Below, piece by piece: positions 16,901-25,141 of a DNA stretch of 64,000 nt. The notes under the pieces were generated by a model, which saw only the letters and a list, made by a program, of their open reading frames with translations, was not told the DNA's origin and made no database searches. Positions within the stretch are counted from its first letter, which is position 1, and each line of letters starts with the position of its first letter. The DNA is from Streptomyces sp. CCM_MD2014 (GTDB lineage: Bacteria; Actinomycetota; Actinomycetes; Streptomycetales; Streptomycetaceae), in assembly GCF_000772045.1 (NCBI RefSeq), contig NZ_CP009754.1, forward strand, positions 1,178,001 through 1,242,000. Reading direction: 5' to 3'. The position numbers and the translations under genes were made by a program.

Positions 16901-18892
16901 TTGAACAGCAGTAAGCACACGGAGCTGGCGAACCACGCGTGGTCCGTCGCCGACCTCCTGCGGGGGGACTACAAGCAGTCCGACTACGGCAAGGTCATCC
17001 TGCCGTTCACGGTGCTGCGGCGACTGGAGTGCGTGCTGGACCCTACGCGCGAGAAGGTCGCGGAGATCGCGGAGCAGCACAAGGACAGCGGCATCGACCC
17101 GGACCGCTTCCTGCGGCGGGCCTCGGGCCATTCCTTCTACAACAGGTCTCGCCTGACGTTGAAGAAGATCGCCGAGGACCCGCAGAGCGCTGCAATGAAC
17201 CTCCAGGTGTACGTGGGGGCCTTCTCGGACAATGCGCAGGGCGTGCTGGAGCGCTTCGAGTTCGCCCAGCAGATCAAGCGGCTCGACAGCGCCGGACTCC
17301 TCTACAAGGTCATCGGCAAGTTCACGGACCTGGACCTGCGCCCGGAGATCGTGCCCAACCACAACATGGGCTACATCTTCGAGGAGTTGATCCGCCGCTT
17401 CGCCGAGCAGTCCAACGAGACGGCCGGTGAGCACTTCACACCGCGCGAGGTCATTCAGCTCATGGTGCGGCTGCTGGTCGCCCCGGACGGCGACGCGCTC
17501 CACCTTCCGGGCGCGGTGCGTACGGTCCTCGACCCGGCCTGTGGCACGGGCGGCATGCTCTCGGCGATGGACGACCTGATCACCGACTTCAACAAGGACG
17601 CCACGGTGGAGGTGTACGGGCAGGAGTTGAACCCCGAGTCGTGGGCGATCTGCCGGTCCGACCTCATGATCAAGGGCCAGGACCCGGAGAACATCGCCTT
17701 CGGCAATTCCTTCTCCGACGACGGCCACGCCCGCAAGACCTTCGACTACATGCTGGCCAACCCGCCGTTCGGGGTGGAGTGGAAGAAGGTCAAGGACGAA
17801 GTCGAGCACGAGCACAAGGCGCTGGGTGAGGCCGGCCGTTTCGGTGCGGGTCTCCCGCGCATCAACGACGGCTCTCTGCTGTTCCTCCAGCACATGATCT
17901 CCAAGATGAAGCCGGTGGATGTGAACGGCGGGGGCGGATCGCGTCTGGCGATCGTCTTCAACGGCTCGCCGCTGTTCACGGGTGCGGCCGGCTCCGGTGA
18001 GTCCGAGATCCGCCGCTGGATCCTGGAGAACGACTGGCTGGAGGGCATCGTCGCCCTGCCGGACCAGCTCTTCTACAACACGGGCATCTCGACGTACTTC
18101 TGGATTCTGACGAACAGGAAGAACCCGGACCACAAGGGCAAGGTCGTGCTGCTGGACGCGCGCGACCAGTGGCAGAAGATGCGGAAGTCGCTCGGCGACA
18201 AACGCAAGCAGCTGGGCTCGGACCACATCGCGACGGTGGTCAAGCTGTACGGCGAGGCGCTGGCCGTGGCGGGCAACACGGAGCATCCGCTGCACGACAA
18301 GGTGAAGGTCTTCCGCAACGAGGACTTCGGCTACCAGCGGATCACGGTGGAGCGCCCGCTGAAGCTGCGGTTCGAGGTGACGGAGGAGACCCTGGCGGCG
18401 CTGGAGGCGTCCAAGGCCATCCAGAGGCTTCCGCAGGCTGCAGCCTTGGCGGACGCCTTCAAGTCACTGATGGGCATGCGCTGGGACACGAAGCAGGAGG
18501 CTTGGCTCGCCCTGAAGGACGCGGTCGTCCAGGCTGGCGGGACGTGGCCGACGGGGGCGCCGTTCAACAAGGCACTGAGGGAGGTCGTGGGGGTACGGGA
18601 CCCGGAGGGTGAGGTCCAGCTCGTCAAGGGGCAGCCGGAGCCGGACTCGGAGCTGCGGGACTTCGAGAACGTCCCGTTGGGTGAGGACGTCGAGGTGTAC
18701 GTGGAGCGGGAGGTCCACCCACACGTGCCGGATGCGTGGATCGACGACAGCAAGACGAAGATCGGGTACGAGATTCCGTTCACGCGGTACTTCTATGTGT
18801 ACGAACCACCGCGGCCTTTGGCGGAGATCGACGCGGAGTTGAAAGCGCTGGAGGCGGAGATTCAGGGCCTTCTTGAGGAGGTTGCGGAGTGA
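16901..18892 (+). CDS. hsdM: Type I restriction-modification system methyltransferase subunit
   Basis: 663 residues from a TTG start at 16901, where the family-typical N-terminus NSSKHTELANHAWSVADLLR begins. A GTG at 16862 in the same frame adds 13 atypical residues. Helical N-terminal HsdM domain, then AdoMet motif DPACGTGGML (about 210-219) and catalytic NPPFG (about 286-290). The C-terminal ~150 residues carry the extra conserved segment seen in this HsdM group (PFTRYFYVYEPPRPL, then a coiled coil). It methylates adenine in complex with the specificity subunit. Its stop overlaps the hsdS start by 4 nt. The gap before it (16739-16900) shows no clear promoter. Confidence 0.93.
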   Translation: MNSSKHTELANHAWSVADLLRGDYKQSDYGKVILPFTVLRRLECVLDPTREKVAEIAEQHKDSGIDPDRFLRRASGHSFYNRSRLTLKKIAEDPQSAAMNLQVYVGAFSDNAQGVLERFEFAQQIKRLDSAGLLYKVIGKFTDLDLRPEIVPNHNMGYIFEELIRRFAEQSNETAGEHFTPREVIQLMVRLLVAPDGDALHLPGAVRTVLDPACGTGGMLSAMDDLITDFNKDATVEVYGQELNPESWAICRSDLMIKGQDPENIAFGNSFSDDGHARKTFDYMLANPPFGVEWKKVKDEVEHEHKALGEAGRFGAGLPRINDGSLLFLQHMISKMKPVDVNGGGGSRLAIVFNGSPLFTGAAGSGESEIRRWILENDWLEGIVALPDQLFYNTGISTYFWILTNRKNPDHKGKVVLLDARDQWQKMRKSLGDKRKQLGSDHIATVVKLYGEALAVAGNTEHPLHDKVKVFRNEDFGYQRITVERPLKLRFEVTEETLAALEASKAIQRLPQAAALADAFKSLMGMRWDTKQEAWLALKDAVVQAGGTWPTGAPFNKALREVVGVRDPEGEVQLVKGQPEPDSELRDFENVPLGEDVEVYVEREVHPHVPDAWIDDSKTKIGYEIPFTRYFYVYEPPRPLAEIDAELKALEAEIQGLLEEVAE

Positions 18893-20184
18893 CCACCGCA
18901 GATCAGTGGCTTGCTACAGCGCCCGCTCACTGGACTCGCGGGCGACTCAAGAACCTTATTGCCGTGGCGACTAACGGCACGTGGGGCAGTGATCCGGTTG
19001 AGGACGATACCGACGTCCGCTGTGTCCGAGCCGCAGATTTCGATCGTGTGACCCGACGCGCAGACCTCTCGAAGGCGCCACTGCGCTACGTTGAGCCATC
19101 TTCGCTTCGCCAGCACCTTCTGAGCAATGGTGATCTCGTCCTTGAGAAGTCGGGGGGTGGTGAGAAACAGCCTGTCGGTATGGCTGTCCTTTTCACCGGC
19201 ATCGACAAAGCTGTCTGTTCCAACTTCTGTGCGCGGATCAAGCCATCCATCGACGTGGACCCCCGGTTCTTGACCTATGTTTTCGCCGCGGCATACGGGC
19301 AAGGTCTAACGCAGGCCGCGATTAAGCAGACGACGGGGATCCAGAACCTCGACACCGGAGCTTTCTTCGCCTCACGCTGGGCTTACCCAGCGGCAGAGGA
19401 GCAGCGTCGCATCGCCGACTTCCTCGACGCCGAGACCGCTCTCATCGACCGACTCCTCAGAGCACGTCAGCGCCACATTGGGCTTGTTGAAGAACGTTGG
19501 GAATCCAGTATCTATCAGGAGCTCATTCAGTCTGGAGCGCCCGAGATCGAGCTACGCAGGCTTGGTGTCGAGGTAACGACTGGACCGTTCGGTACGGTCT
19601 TCAGCGCTTCGGAGTATCAAGAGGGTGGGATCCCCATGGTGAACCCACTCCACATCAGGAATGGCGAGATCACTCCTGACTTCCACCATGCCGTGGCTCC
19701 AGAGACAGCTGCCCGCCTGACACGTCACCGGTTGCGTTCCGGCGATCTCATTGTCGGACGTAAGGGCGACTTGGGGAGAGCTGCACTCGTTCAGGCGTCT
19801 CAGGACGGATGGGTTTGCGGGAGCGACTGCATCGCCCTGCACCCTGGTGAGGGCATCCGTTCGCATTTCCTGGACTACGTCCTGCGTTCCCAGTACATCC
19901 GATCACAACTGCTCGCGAGATCGCTTGCAGCAACGATGCCAAGCCTGAACGAAGGCAACCTTCTCTCCCTTCGAATCCCATGCCTGACGCTCAACGAGCA
20001 GGACTCCATTTCCAGCCGTCTGGATCTAGCGCACGACTGGCTTGTGCGCGCCCGGCACAGCATGCGCAGGCAAGTAACCCTACTCAGGGAACGCCGCCAA
20101 GTTCTCATCACCGCGGCCGTAACCGGCCAATTCGATGTATCCACAGCCAGCGGGCGCAACGTAACCGAAGGAGTTGCTCTATGA
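18889..20184 (+). CDS. hsdS: Type I restriction-modification system specificity subunit
   Basis: 431 residues with the two-fold HsdS layout: target-recognition domain 1 (about 15-165, with QTTGIQNLDTGAFF), a conserved helix (EEQRRIADFLDAETALIDRL), target-recognition domain 2 (about 215-380, with SLNEGNLLSLRIP) and a second helix (LLRERRQVLITAAVTGQ). It sets the bipartite DNA target for both modification and cleavage. GTG start overlapping hsdM; its stop overlaps the hsdR start. GC content is visibly lower than in the flanking genes, as expected for recently exchanged specificity genes. The target sequence cannot be read from the protein. Confidence 0.93.
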   Translation: MTTADQWLATAPAHWTRGRLKNLIAVATNGTWGSDPVEDDTDVRCVRAADFDRVTRRADLSKAPLRYVEPSSLRQHLLSNGDLVLEKSGGGEKQPVGMAVLFTGIDKAVCSNFCARIKPSIDVDPRFLTYVFAAAYGQGLTQAAIKQTTGIQNLDTGAFFASRWAYPAAEEQRRIADFLDAETALIDRLLRARQRHIGLVEERWESSIYQELIQSGAPEIELRRLGVEVTTGPFGTVFSASEYQEGGIPMVNPLHIRNGEITPDFHHAVAPETAARLTRHRLRSGDLIVGRKGDLGRAALVQASQDGWVCGSDCIALHPGEGIRSHFLDYVLRSQYIRSQLLARSLAATMPSLNEGNLLSLRIPCLTLNEQDSISSRLDLAHDWLVRARHSMRRQVTLLRERRQVLITAAVTGQFDVSTASGRNVTEGVAL

Positions 20185-23100
20185 GCCCTGTCGACGAGGC
20201 GGCCTTCGGGTCTCACATCGTTGCCTCCCTCTGCGAGCGAGGATGGCGGGAGGCGAATGCCGAGGATTACCAGCCCGACCTCGGCCTCGATACCAACGAG
20301 TTGTTCACCTTCATCGGCGCCACCCAGCCCGACGATTGGGACGAACTGCTCACCGTCTACGGCGGCAATCCCAACGAGGCCCAGCGCGGCTTCGCACAGC
20401 GCCTCGACCGGGCCATAGCCGAAGACGGCCTCCTCCACGTCCTCCGGAACGGCGTCAAGGACCGCGGAGTCCGCCTCCGCGTCGCCTATTTCAAGCCCAA
20501 CCTCGTCTCCACCGACTCCGTCCTCCACGGCTACCGAGCCAACCGGCTCACCGTCGTCCGGGAACTCCCCTACGCCACCAAACAGGCCGACTGGGGCCAC
20601 CGCCTTGACCTTGCCCTGTTCCTGAACGGCATCCCCGTCGCCACGGCCGAGTTGAAGAACCCGCTCACCGGGCAGGGCGTCGAGCAGGCCAAGGAGCAGT
20701 ACCGGACCGACCGGGACCCCAGCGAGCTGATCTTCACGCGCCGCGTCCTCGCGAACTTCGCCGTCGACCCGGACCTGGTGTTCGTCGCGACACAACTGCG
20801 CGGCAAGAGCACCCAGTTCCTGCCCTTCAACACCGGATCGAACGGCCCCGGCCAGCCCGGTGGCGCCGGCAACCCAGCGCCCACGGCGCACGGCAAGTAC
20901 GCCACCTCCTACCTATGGGAACAGGTCTGGCAGCGGGACAACTGGCTCGACCTCCTCCAGCGCTTCGTACACCAGACGAAGGAGAAGACGCCCGGCGGCG
21001 GCACCACCAAGAAGACGATCTTCCCCCGTTTCCACCAGTGGGACGTGGTCCGGAAGCTCACCGCACACGCCTCCGTCCACGGCGCCGGCCAGAACTACCT
21101 GGTCATGGCCTCCGCCGGGTCCGGCAAGTCGAACACCATCGGCTGGCTGGCCCACCGCCTCAGCGACCTGCACGCACGCATGGACCCGGCTGTTCTCCCA
21201 CCCGACGCGCTGGCCGAGGGCCGTATCAAGCCCGGCGAACCCGTCTTCGACAAGGTCATCGTCATCACGGACCGACGCAACCTGGACGCCCAGCTCCGGG
21301 AGACCGTCGGCAGCTTCAGCCAGACCGACGGCCTGGTCGTGAAGGTCGACGAGAAGCACGGCGCGAAGAGCGAACAGCTCGCCCGCGCCCTCTCCCGCGA
21401 CTCCGGGAAGATCGTCACCGTCACCCTGCACTCGTTCCCGGCGCTGCTGGACTACATCAAGCGCAATCCCACCGAGATCAAGGGCACCCGTTTCGCGATC
21501 ATCGTCGACGAGGCACACTCGTCGCAGTCCGGCGACGCCGCCACCGCCGTGAAGTCCGCCCTGCGTGACCTCGGCCTGGACTCCGACTCGGACGACGAGG
21601 GCGCGACCACGGTCACCGTGGACGACAAGCTGAAGGCGAAGGCGGTCGAGCGCTCGCACGCCGCCAATCTCTCCTACTTCGCCTTCACCGCAACGCCCAA
21701 GTCCAAGACTCTGGAACTCTTCGGCACGGAAGGCGTGGAGAACGGCAAGTCCGTCTACCGGCCCTTCCACACCTACTCCATGCGCCAGGCCATCGAGGAA
21801 GGCTTCATCCTCGACCCACTGCGCAACTACGTCACGTACAACACGTACTGGAAGCTCGCGAACCTCAACCGCGACGAGAAGGAGGTCGACCCCTCCAAGG
21901 CGAACAGCCTGCTCGCCCGGTTCGCGCTCATGCACGAGCACACGGTGTCCCAGCACGCCCAGGTGATCGTCGAGCACTTCGTCGCGCACACCCGCGGCCG
22001 GCTCGGTGGCCGGGCCAAGGCCATGGTGGTCACGGCTTCCCGCCACTCCGCCGTGCAGATGGCCCGTGCCATCAAGAGCTACATCGCCGACCGCGACTAC
22101 GACACCAAGTACCCGGACCTCGGTGTCCTGGTCGCGATCTCCGGCTCCCTCACCATCGACGGTGAAGAGACCACCGAGGTGAAAGAGAACGGCGGTCTGT
22201 CCGAGAGCGCACTGCCCAAAGCCTTCGCCTACACGCGCGCCGACGACAAGGCCGTGAAGGCCGGCGGCAAGGGACAGCAGGAGTACCGGATCCTGGTCGT
22301 CGCCGAGAAGTACCAGACCGGCTTCGACCAGCCGCTCCTCACGACGATGTACGTCAACAAGACGCTGACCGGCATCGCCGCGGTGCAGACCCTCTCCCGC
22401 CTCAACCGCACCGCCGAGCGCAAGACCCAGGCCGACCTGGCCGTCCTGGACTTCGTCAACGAGGCCGAGGACATCCAGGACGCCTTCCGCCCGTACTTCG
22501 AGGAGGCGCACACCCTGCCCTCCGACCCGAACCTCCTCTACACGGCCCAGAGCCGCGTCATGTCCGCACCGATCATCTCGGAGCAGGACATGGACGAGTT
22601 CGTCGCCGCGTACTTCGAGGCGCAGGAGAAGGCGGGCGGCTCCCAGTCCAAGTGGGAGAAGCTGCACGCCGAGCTGTACCGGCTCCTCTCCCCCGCCGTC
22701 ACTCGCTTCACCGCCCTCCTGGAGAGCGAGGAGGAGGACGACGTCGAGACGGCCGAGGAGTTCCGGGCCAACCTCAACGACTACGTCCGCAAGTACGGCT
22801 TCCTCGCGCAGATCGTGCCGTACCGCGACGCCGAGTTGGAGCGCCTGTACCTCTACGGGCGTTACCTGCTCAACCGTCTTCCCCGCCTCGCCGACGGCGG
22901 AGTCGACATAGGCGAGGTCGACCTCAGCCATCTGCGGGTCGAGAAGACCGGCGAGCACGACGTGTCCCTCAACCCCGAGGGTGCCGCCGAGCTCAAGGGC
23001 TTCGGTGACGGGGTCGGTGGTGCCACGGACGCCGAGAAGTCACTGCTGTCGGCGCTGATCGAGAAGTTCAACGCCAAGTTCGGCACGGAGTTCACCGAGG

Positions 23101-23360
23101 AGGACGTCCTCCCGGCCTTCAACGCGACGAAGGACGACCCGAAGGTCCGCGCCGCCGCCGTCGTCAACGACGAAGAGAACTTCGGCATCGTCTTCGACAA
23201 GAAGTTCGAGGAGAACATGATGGATCATGTCTCCACGATCGACACGCTCGGAAAGCGGTACTTCGGTACCGACCGTGACTTCAAGTCCAACCTCGACCGC
23301 AGCGCGCGTCGTGCCGCCTGGCGGATGATCCGTCGGGAGGAAGGGCTGGACGACATCTGA
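20181..23360 (+). CDS. hsdR: Type I restriction endonuclease/translocase subunit
   Basis: 1059 residues from the ATG at 20181, which overlaps the hsdS stop (ATGA); an earlier in-frame start inside hsdS is not used. The N-terminal nuclease domain has the PD-ExK pattern, with the catalytic pair in ATAELKNP (Glu157, Lys159). The superfamily-2 helicase follows: Walker A MASAGSGKS near 310-318, DEAH box IIVDEAHSS near 443, FTATPKSKT, and the late motif QTLSRLNRT. The helical C-terminus contacts the methylase complex. With hsdM and hsdS it forms a complete, apparently intact type I system in one coupled operon. Confidence 0.95.
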   Translation: MSPVDEAAFGSHIVASLCERGWREANAEDYQPDLGLDTNELFTFIGATQPDDWDELLTVYGGNPNEAQRGFAQRLDRAIAEDGLLHVLRNGVKDRGVRLRVAYFKPNLVSTDSVLHGYRANRLTVVRELPYATKQADWGHRLDLALFLNGIPVATAELKNPLTGQGVEQAKEQYRTDRDPSELIFTRRVLANFAVDPDLVFVATQLRGKSTQFLPFNTGSNGPGQPGGAGNPAPTAHGKYATSYLWEQVWQRDNWLDLLQRFVHQTKEKTPGGGTTKKTIFPRFHQWDVVRKLTAHASVHGAGQNYLVMASAGSGKSNTIGWLAHRLSDLHARMDPAVLPPDALAEGRIKPGEPVFDKVIVITDRRNLDAQLRETVGSFSQTDGLVVKVDEKHGAKSEQLARALSRDSGKIVTVTLHSFPALLDYIKRNPTEIKGTRFAIIVDEAHSSQSGDAATAVKSALRDLGLDSDSDDEGATTVTVDDKLKAKAVERSHAANLSYFAFTATPKSKTLELFGTEGVENGKSVYRPFHTYSMRQAIEEGFILDPLRNYVTYNTYWKLANLNRDEKEVDPSKANSLLARFALMHEHTVSQHAQVIVEHFVAHTRGRLGGRAKAMVVTASRHSAVQMARAIKSYIADRDYDTKYPDLGVLVAISGSLTIDGEETTEVKENGGLSESALPKAFAYTRADDKAVKAGGKGQQEYRILVVAEKYQTGFDQPLLTTMYVNKTLTGIAAVQTLSRLNRTAERKTQADLAVLDFVNEAEDIQDAFRPYFEEAHTLPSDPNLLYTAQSRVMSAPIISEQDMDEFVAAYFEAQEKAGGSQSKWEKLHAELYRLLSPAVTRFTALLESEEEDDVETAEEFRANLNDYVRKYGFLAQIVPYRDAELERLYLYGRYLLNRLPRLADGGVDIGEVDLSHLRVEKTGEHDVSLNPEGAAELKGFGDGVGGATDAEKSLLSALIEKFNAKFGTEFTEEDVLPAFNATKDDPKVRAAAVVNDEENFGIVFDKKFEENMMDHVSTIDTLGKRYFGTDRDFKSNLDRSARRAAWRMIRREEGLDDI

Positions 23361-23367
23361 CGCGATC

Positions 23368-23400
23368 GGGGCGCGGTGCGCACCTCGCGCATCGCGCCCC
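23368..23400. terminator. Bidirectional hairpin terminator between hsdR and the DUF397 gene
   Basis: Inverted repeat with arms at 23368-23381 and 23387-23400 around a 5-nt loop: 14 bp with one G-T pair, GC-rich. It lies just past the hsdR stop and before the convergent DUF397 gene, so it can end both transcripts. No U-tract, as is common in streptomycetes. Confidence 0.7.
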
Positions 23401-23417
23401 GCCGGTCTTCGATCAGT

Positions 23418-23624
23418 TCAGCGCCCTGCGGTCATCCGCACGAACCCGTCCCAGGCATCAGAGCCGAAGGCGATCCTGGCTACTGCGGGTCGCTTCGAGT
23501 CCCTGACGAGAATGGCTCCGGAGACTGCGGCGACCTCGACGCATTCACCACCGTTGCCCGTGCTGTAGCTGCTCTTGATCCAAGCGGCCTCGGGCACAGC
23601 CGCCTTGCTGTGCTGCACGCTCAT
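23418..23624 (-). CDS. DUF397 domain-containing protein
   Basis: 68 residues. The DUF397 core is WIKSSYSTGNGGECVEVA, then ILVRDSKRP, ending with the FVRMT strand. Such small acidic or neutral proteins accompany XRE-DUF5753 regulators in streptomycetes and are thought to modulate them, as in the WhiJ-like loci. Here its start overlaps the regulator's stop by 4 nt, so the two are co-translated. Function is by family association. Confidence 0.9.
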   Translation of the reverse strand: MSVQHSKAAVPEAAWIKSSYSTGNGGECVEVAAVSGAILVRDSKRPAVARIAFGSDAWDGFVRMTAGR

Positions 23625-24475
23625 GTGTCTCCCATCAGTTGCTCAATGAACGACACTGACTCGCTCGGTGTCAGCGCCTGTGATCGGAGGATGCCATAGC
23701 GCGCTTCCAGGGTGCGCACATAGGCAGCGTCGGTGTAGAGCCGACTGTGGTCCTGTACCTCCGCGTAGGCAAGGCGCTTTCCGTTGTCGGTGTCGATCAG
23801 CGAGAAGGGGCCGCCCAATGCCGCGTTGTCCTCTCGGTCGATCGGCATGACTTGCACCTCGACGTTCCTCGACTGGCCCGTGAGGAGGACTTGTTCCAGC
23901 GCCTCACGCATGACCTTCCGGCCGCCGATCGGCCTGCGCAGCACCGCTTCTTCGATCACGAAGCTCATCAACGGAGCAGGGCGCCGACGAAAGATCTCCT
24001 GCCGCACCATACGCGCCTCGAGCCGCTGTTCGATCACATCGTCCTCCAGCAGCGGCCGCTGCATGTGGAATACGGCTCGGGCGTAGTCCTCCGTCTGCAA
24101 CAGACCCGGCACTGCGTACAGGGCGTACACGTTCAACGCTGTCGCTCTCGCCTCAAGCCGAGCCATGTCCCGGAAGAACGCCGGATACTGAGCCCGCCCC
24201 ACCTCCTCCTTCAGCGCCGTGAGCACACCCCCCGCCTCCAACACCTCGTCCGCCTTCTCGATAAACCGAGCCTGCGGAATTCGCCGCCCCTGCTCGATCG
24301 ACGCCACCGTGTCCGCCGAGTAGCCAAGCCTCTTGCCGAACTCGGCCCGCTCCAGTCCCGCCCGCACGCGCAGCAGCTTCAGCTGCCGTCCGAACGCGGT
24401 CACCACGCCCGTCCCCGGCTCGTCCTCCGGCCGCTGCTGCCGCTGCGCCGTCGGCTCCTCGTCCCTCACGGTCAC
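23621..24475 (-). CDS. XRE family regulator with DUF5753 C-terminal domain
   Basis: 284 residues from the GTG at 24475, which is preceded by AGGAGG with a 7-nt spacer; the frame extends upstream without support. Helix-turn-helix about residues 28-85 (FGKRLGYSADTVASIEQGRR), then the DUF5753 domain (PGLLQTEDYARAVF, then SRNVEVQVMP). Family members act with a DUF397 partner, and often a HATPase, in developmental or antibiotic control. It is divergent from the HATPase gene, with an imperfect palindrome between them. Confidence 0.92.
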   Translation of the reverse strand: MTVRDEEPTAQRQQRPEDEPGTGVVTAFGRQLKLLRVRAGLERAEFGKRLGYSADTVASIEQGRRIPQARFIEKADEVLEAGGVLTALKEEVGRAQYPAFFRDMARLEARATALNVYALYAVPGLLQTEDYARAVFHMQRPLLEDDVIEQRLEARMVRQEIFRRRPAPLMSFVIEEAVLRRPIGGRKVMREALEQVLLTGQSRNVEVQVMPIDREDNAALGGPFSLIDTDNGKRLAYAEVQDHSRLYTDAAYVRTLEARYGILRSQALTPSESVSFIEQLMGDT

Positions 24476-24554
24476 CGCCCCGCCTCCTGTCCTCTCCCCG
24501 CGTACCACCACGTACAGCGCCCGCGTCCGCGCCGTACGACGACCCGACGTCAGC

Positions 24555-24573
24555 GCGTCACCACTGGTCACGC
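24555..24573. promoter_or_regulatory. Imperfect palindrome, possible operator of the XRE regulator
   Basis: GCGTCACCACTGGTCACGC is a 9-1-9 inverted repeat with one mismatched pair, located 28 nt before the HATPase start in the divergent gap. A TAGGCC that could act as a -10 element follows directly. Binding by the XRE protein is inferred. Confidence 0.4.
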
Positions 24574-24600
24574 TAGGCCACGAAGCGCCACCGTGAGTGC

Positions 24601-25047
24601 ATGACCGCAACACAACCACCCCTGACGGTGCACAGGTTCGCGATGTGCTTCAGCTCCACCCCGCGGGGCGCCCGCCTGGCCCGGCGCCTGTGCGCGCACC
24701 GTCTGGACGCCTGGGGGATCCCGTACGGCACCGACGCGCACGACGTCGTCACGCTCATCGCGTCGGAGCTATGCGCGAACGCCGTACGGCACGGGCACGT
24801 CGCCGGCCGGGACTTCCACCTCTCGCTCACCGCCGACCCGGCCACCGGCACCGTACGCATCGAGGTGACCGACACGCGGGGCGAGCGTCTCCCCCGCCTC
24901 CCCGCCGACGTACCGGAGGACAGCGACGGCGGGCGCGGACTGTTGCTCGTCGAGGCGCTCGCCGACCGCTGGGGATACTCGCCCCGCGCCGAGGGCGGCC
25001 CTGGCAAGACCGTCTGGGCGGAGTGCGCCACGCCCGGCCTGACCTGA
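24601..25047 (+). CDS. ATP-binding protein of the anti-sigma factor (SpoIIAB/RsbW) HATPase class
   Basis: 148 residues. GHKL ATPase boxes: N-box SELCANAVRHG, G1-box EVTDTRGERLP and G2-box GGRGLLLVEALAD. This is the stand-alone HATPase type that is very common beside XRE-DUF5753/DUF397 pairs in Streptomyces. Some members phosphorylate anti-anti-sigma proteins; the partner here is unknown. It is divergent from the XRE gene. There is no transmembrane part. Confidence 0.9.
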   Translation: MTATQPPLTVHRFAMCFSSTPRGARLARRLCAHRLDAWGIPYGTDAHDVVTLIASELCANAVRHGHVAGRDFHLSLTADPATGTVRIEVTDTRGERLPRLPADVPEDSDGGRGLLLVEALADRWGYSPRAEGGPGKTVWAECATPGLT

Positions 25048-25141
25048 TCGTGTAGCTCCCCGGCGACCTGGCTGGACGCACGCAGACACGCCCGCGAGAC
25101 TGATCTCTTCGGACACTCGACGGGGCGGGAGCGGGGACCAG

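Noticed and set aside
15986..18295. 769-residue minus-strand frame across both methylase genes
   Set aside because: Antisense shadow; the plus-strand frames carry the DPACG and NPPY/NPPF catalytic motifs.
20913..22958. 681-residue minus-strand frame
   Set aside because: Antisense shadow of hsdR, no recognisable domain.
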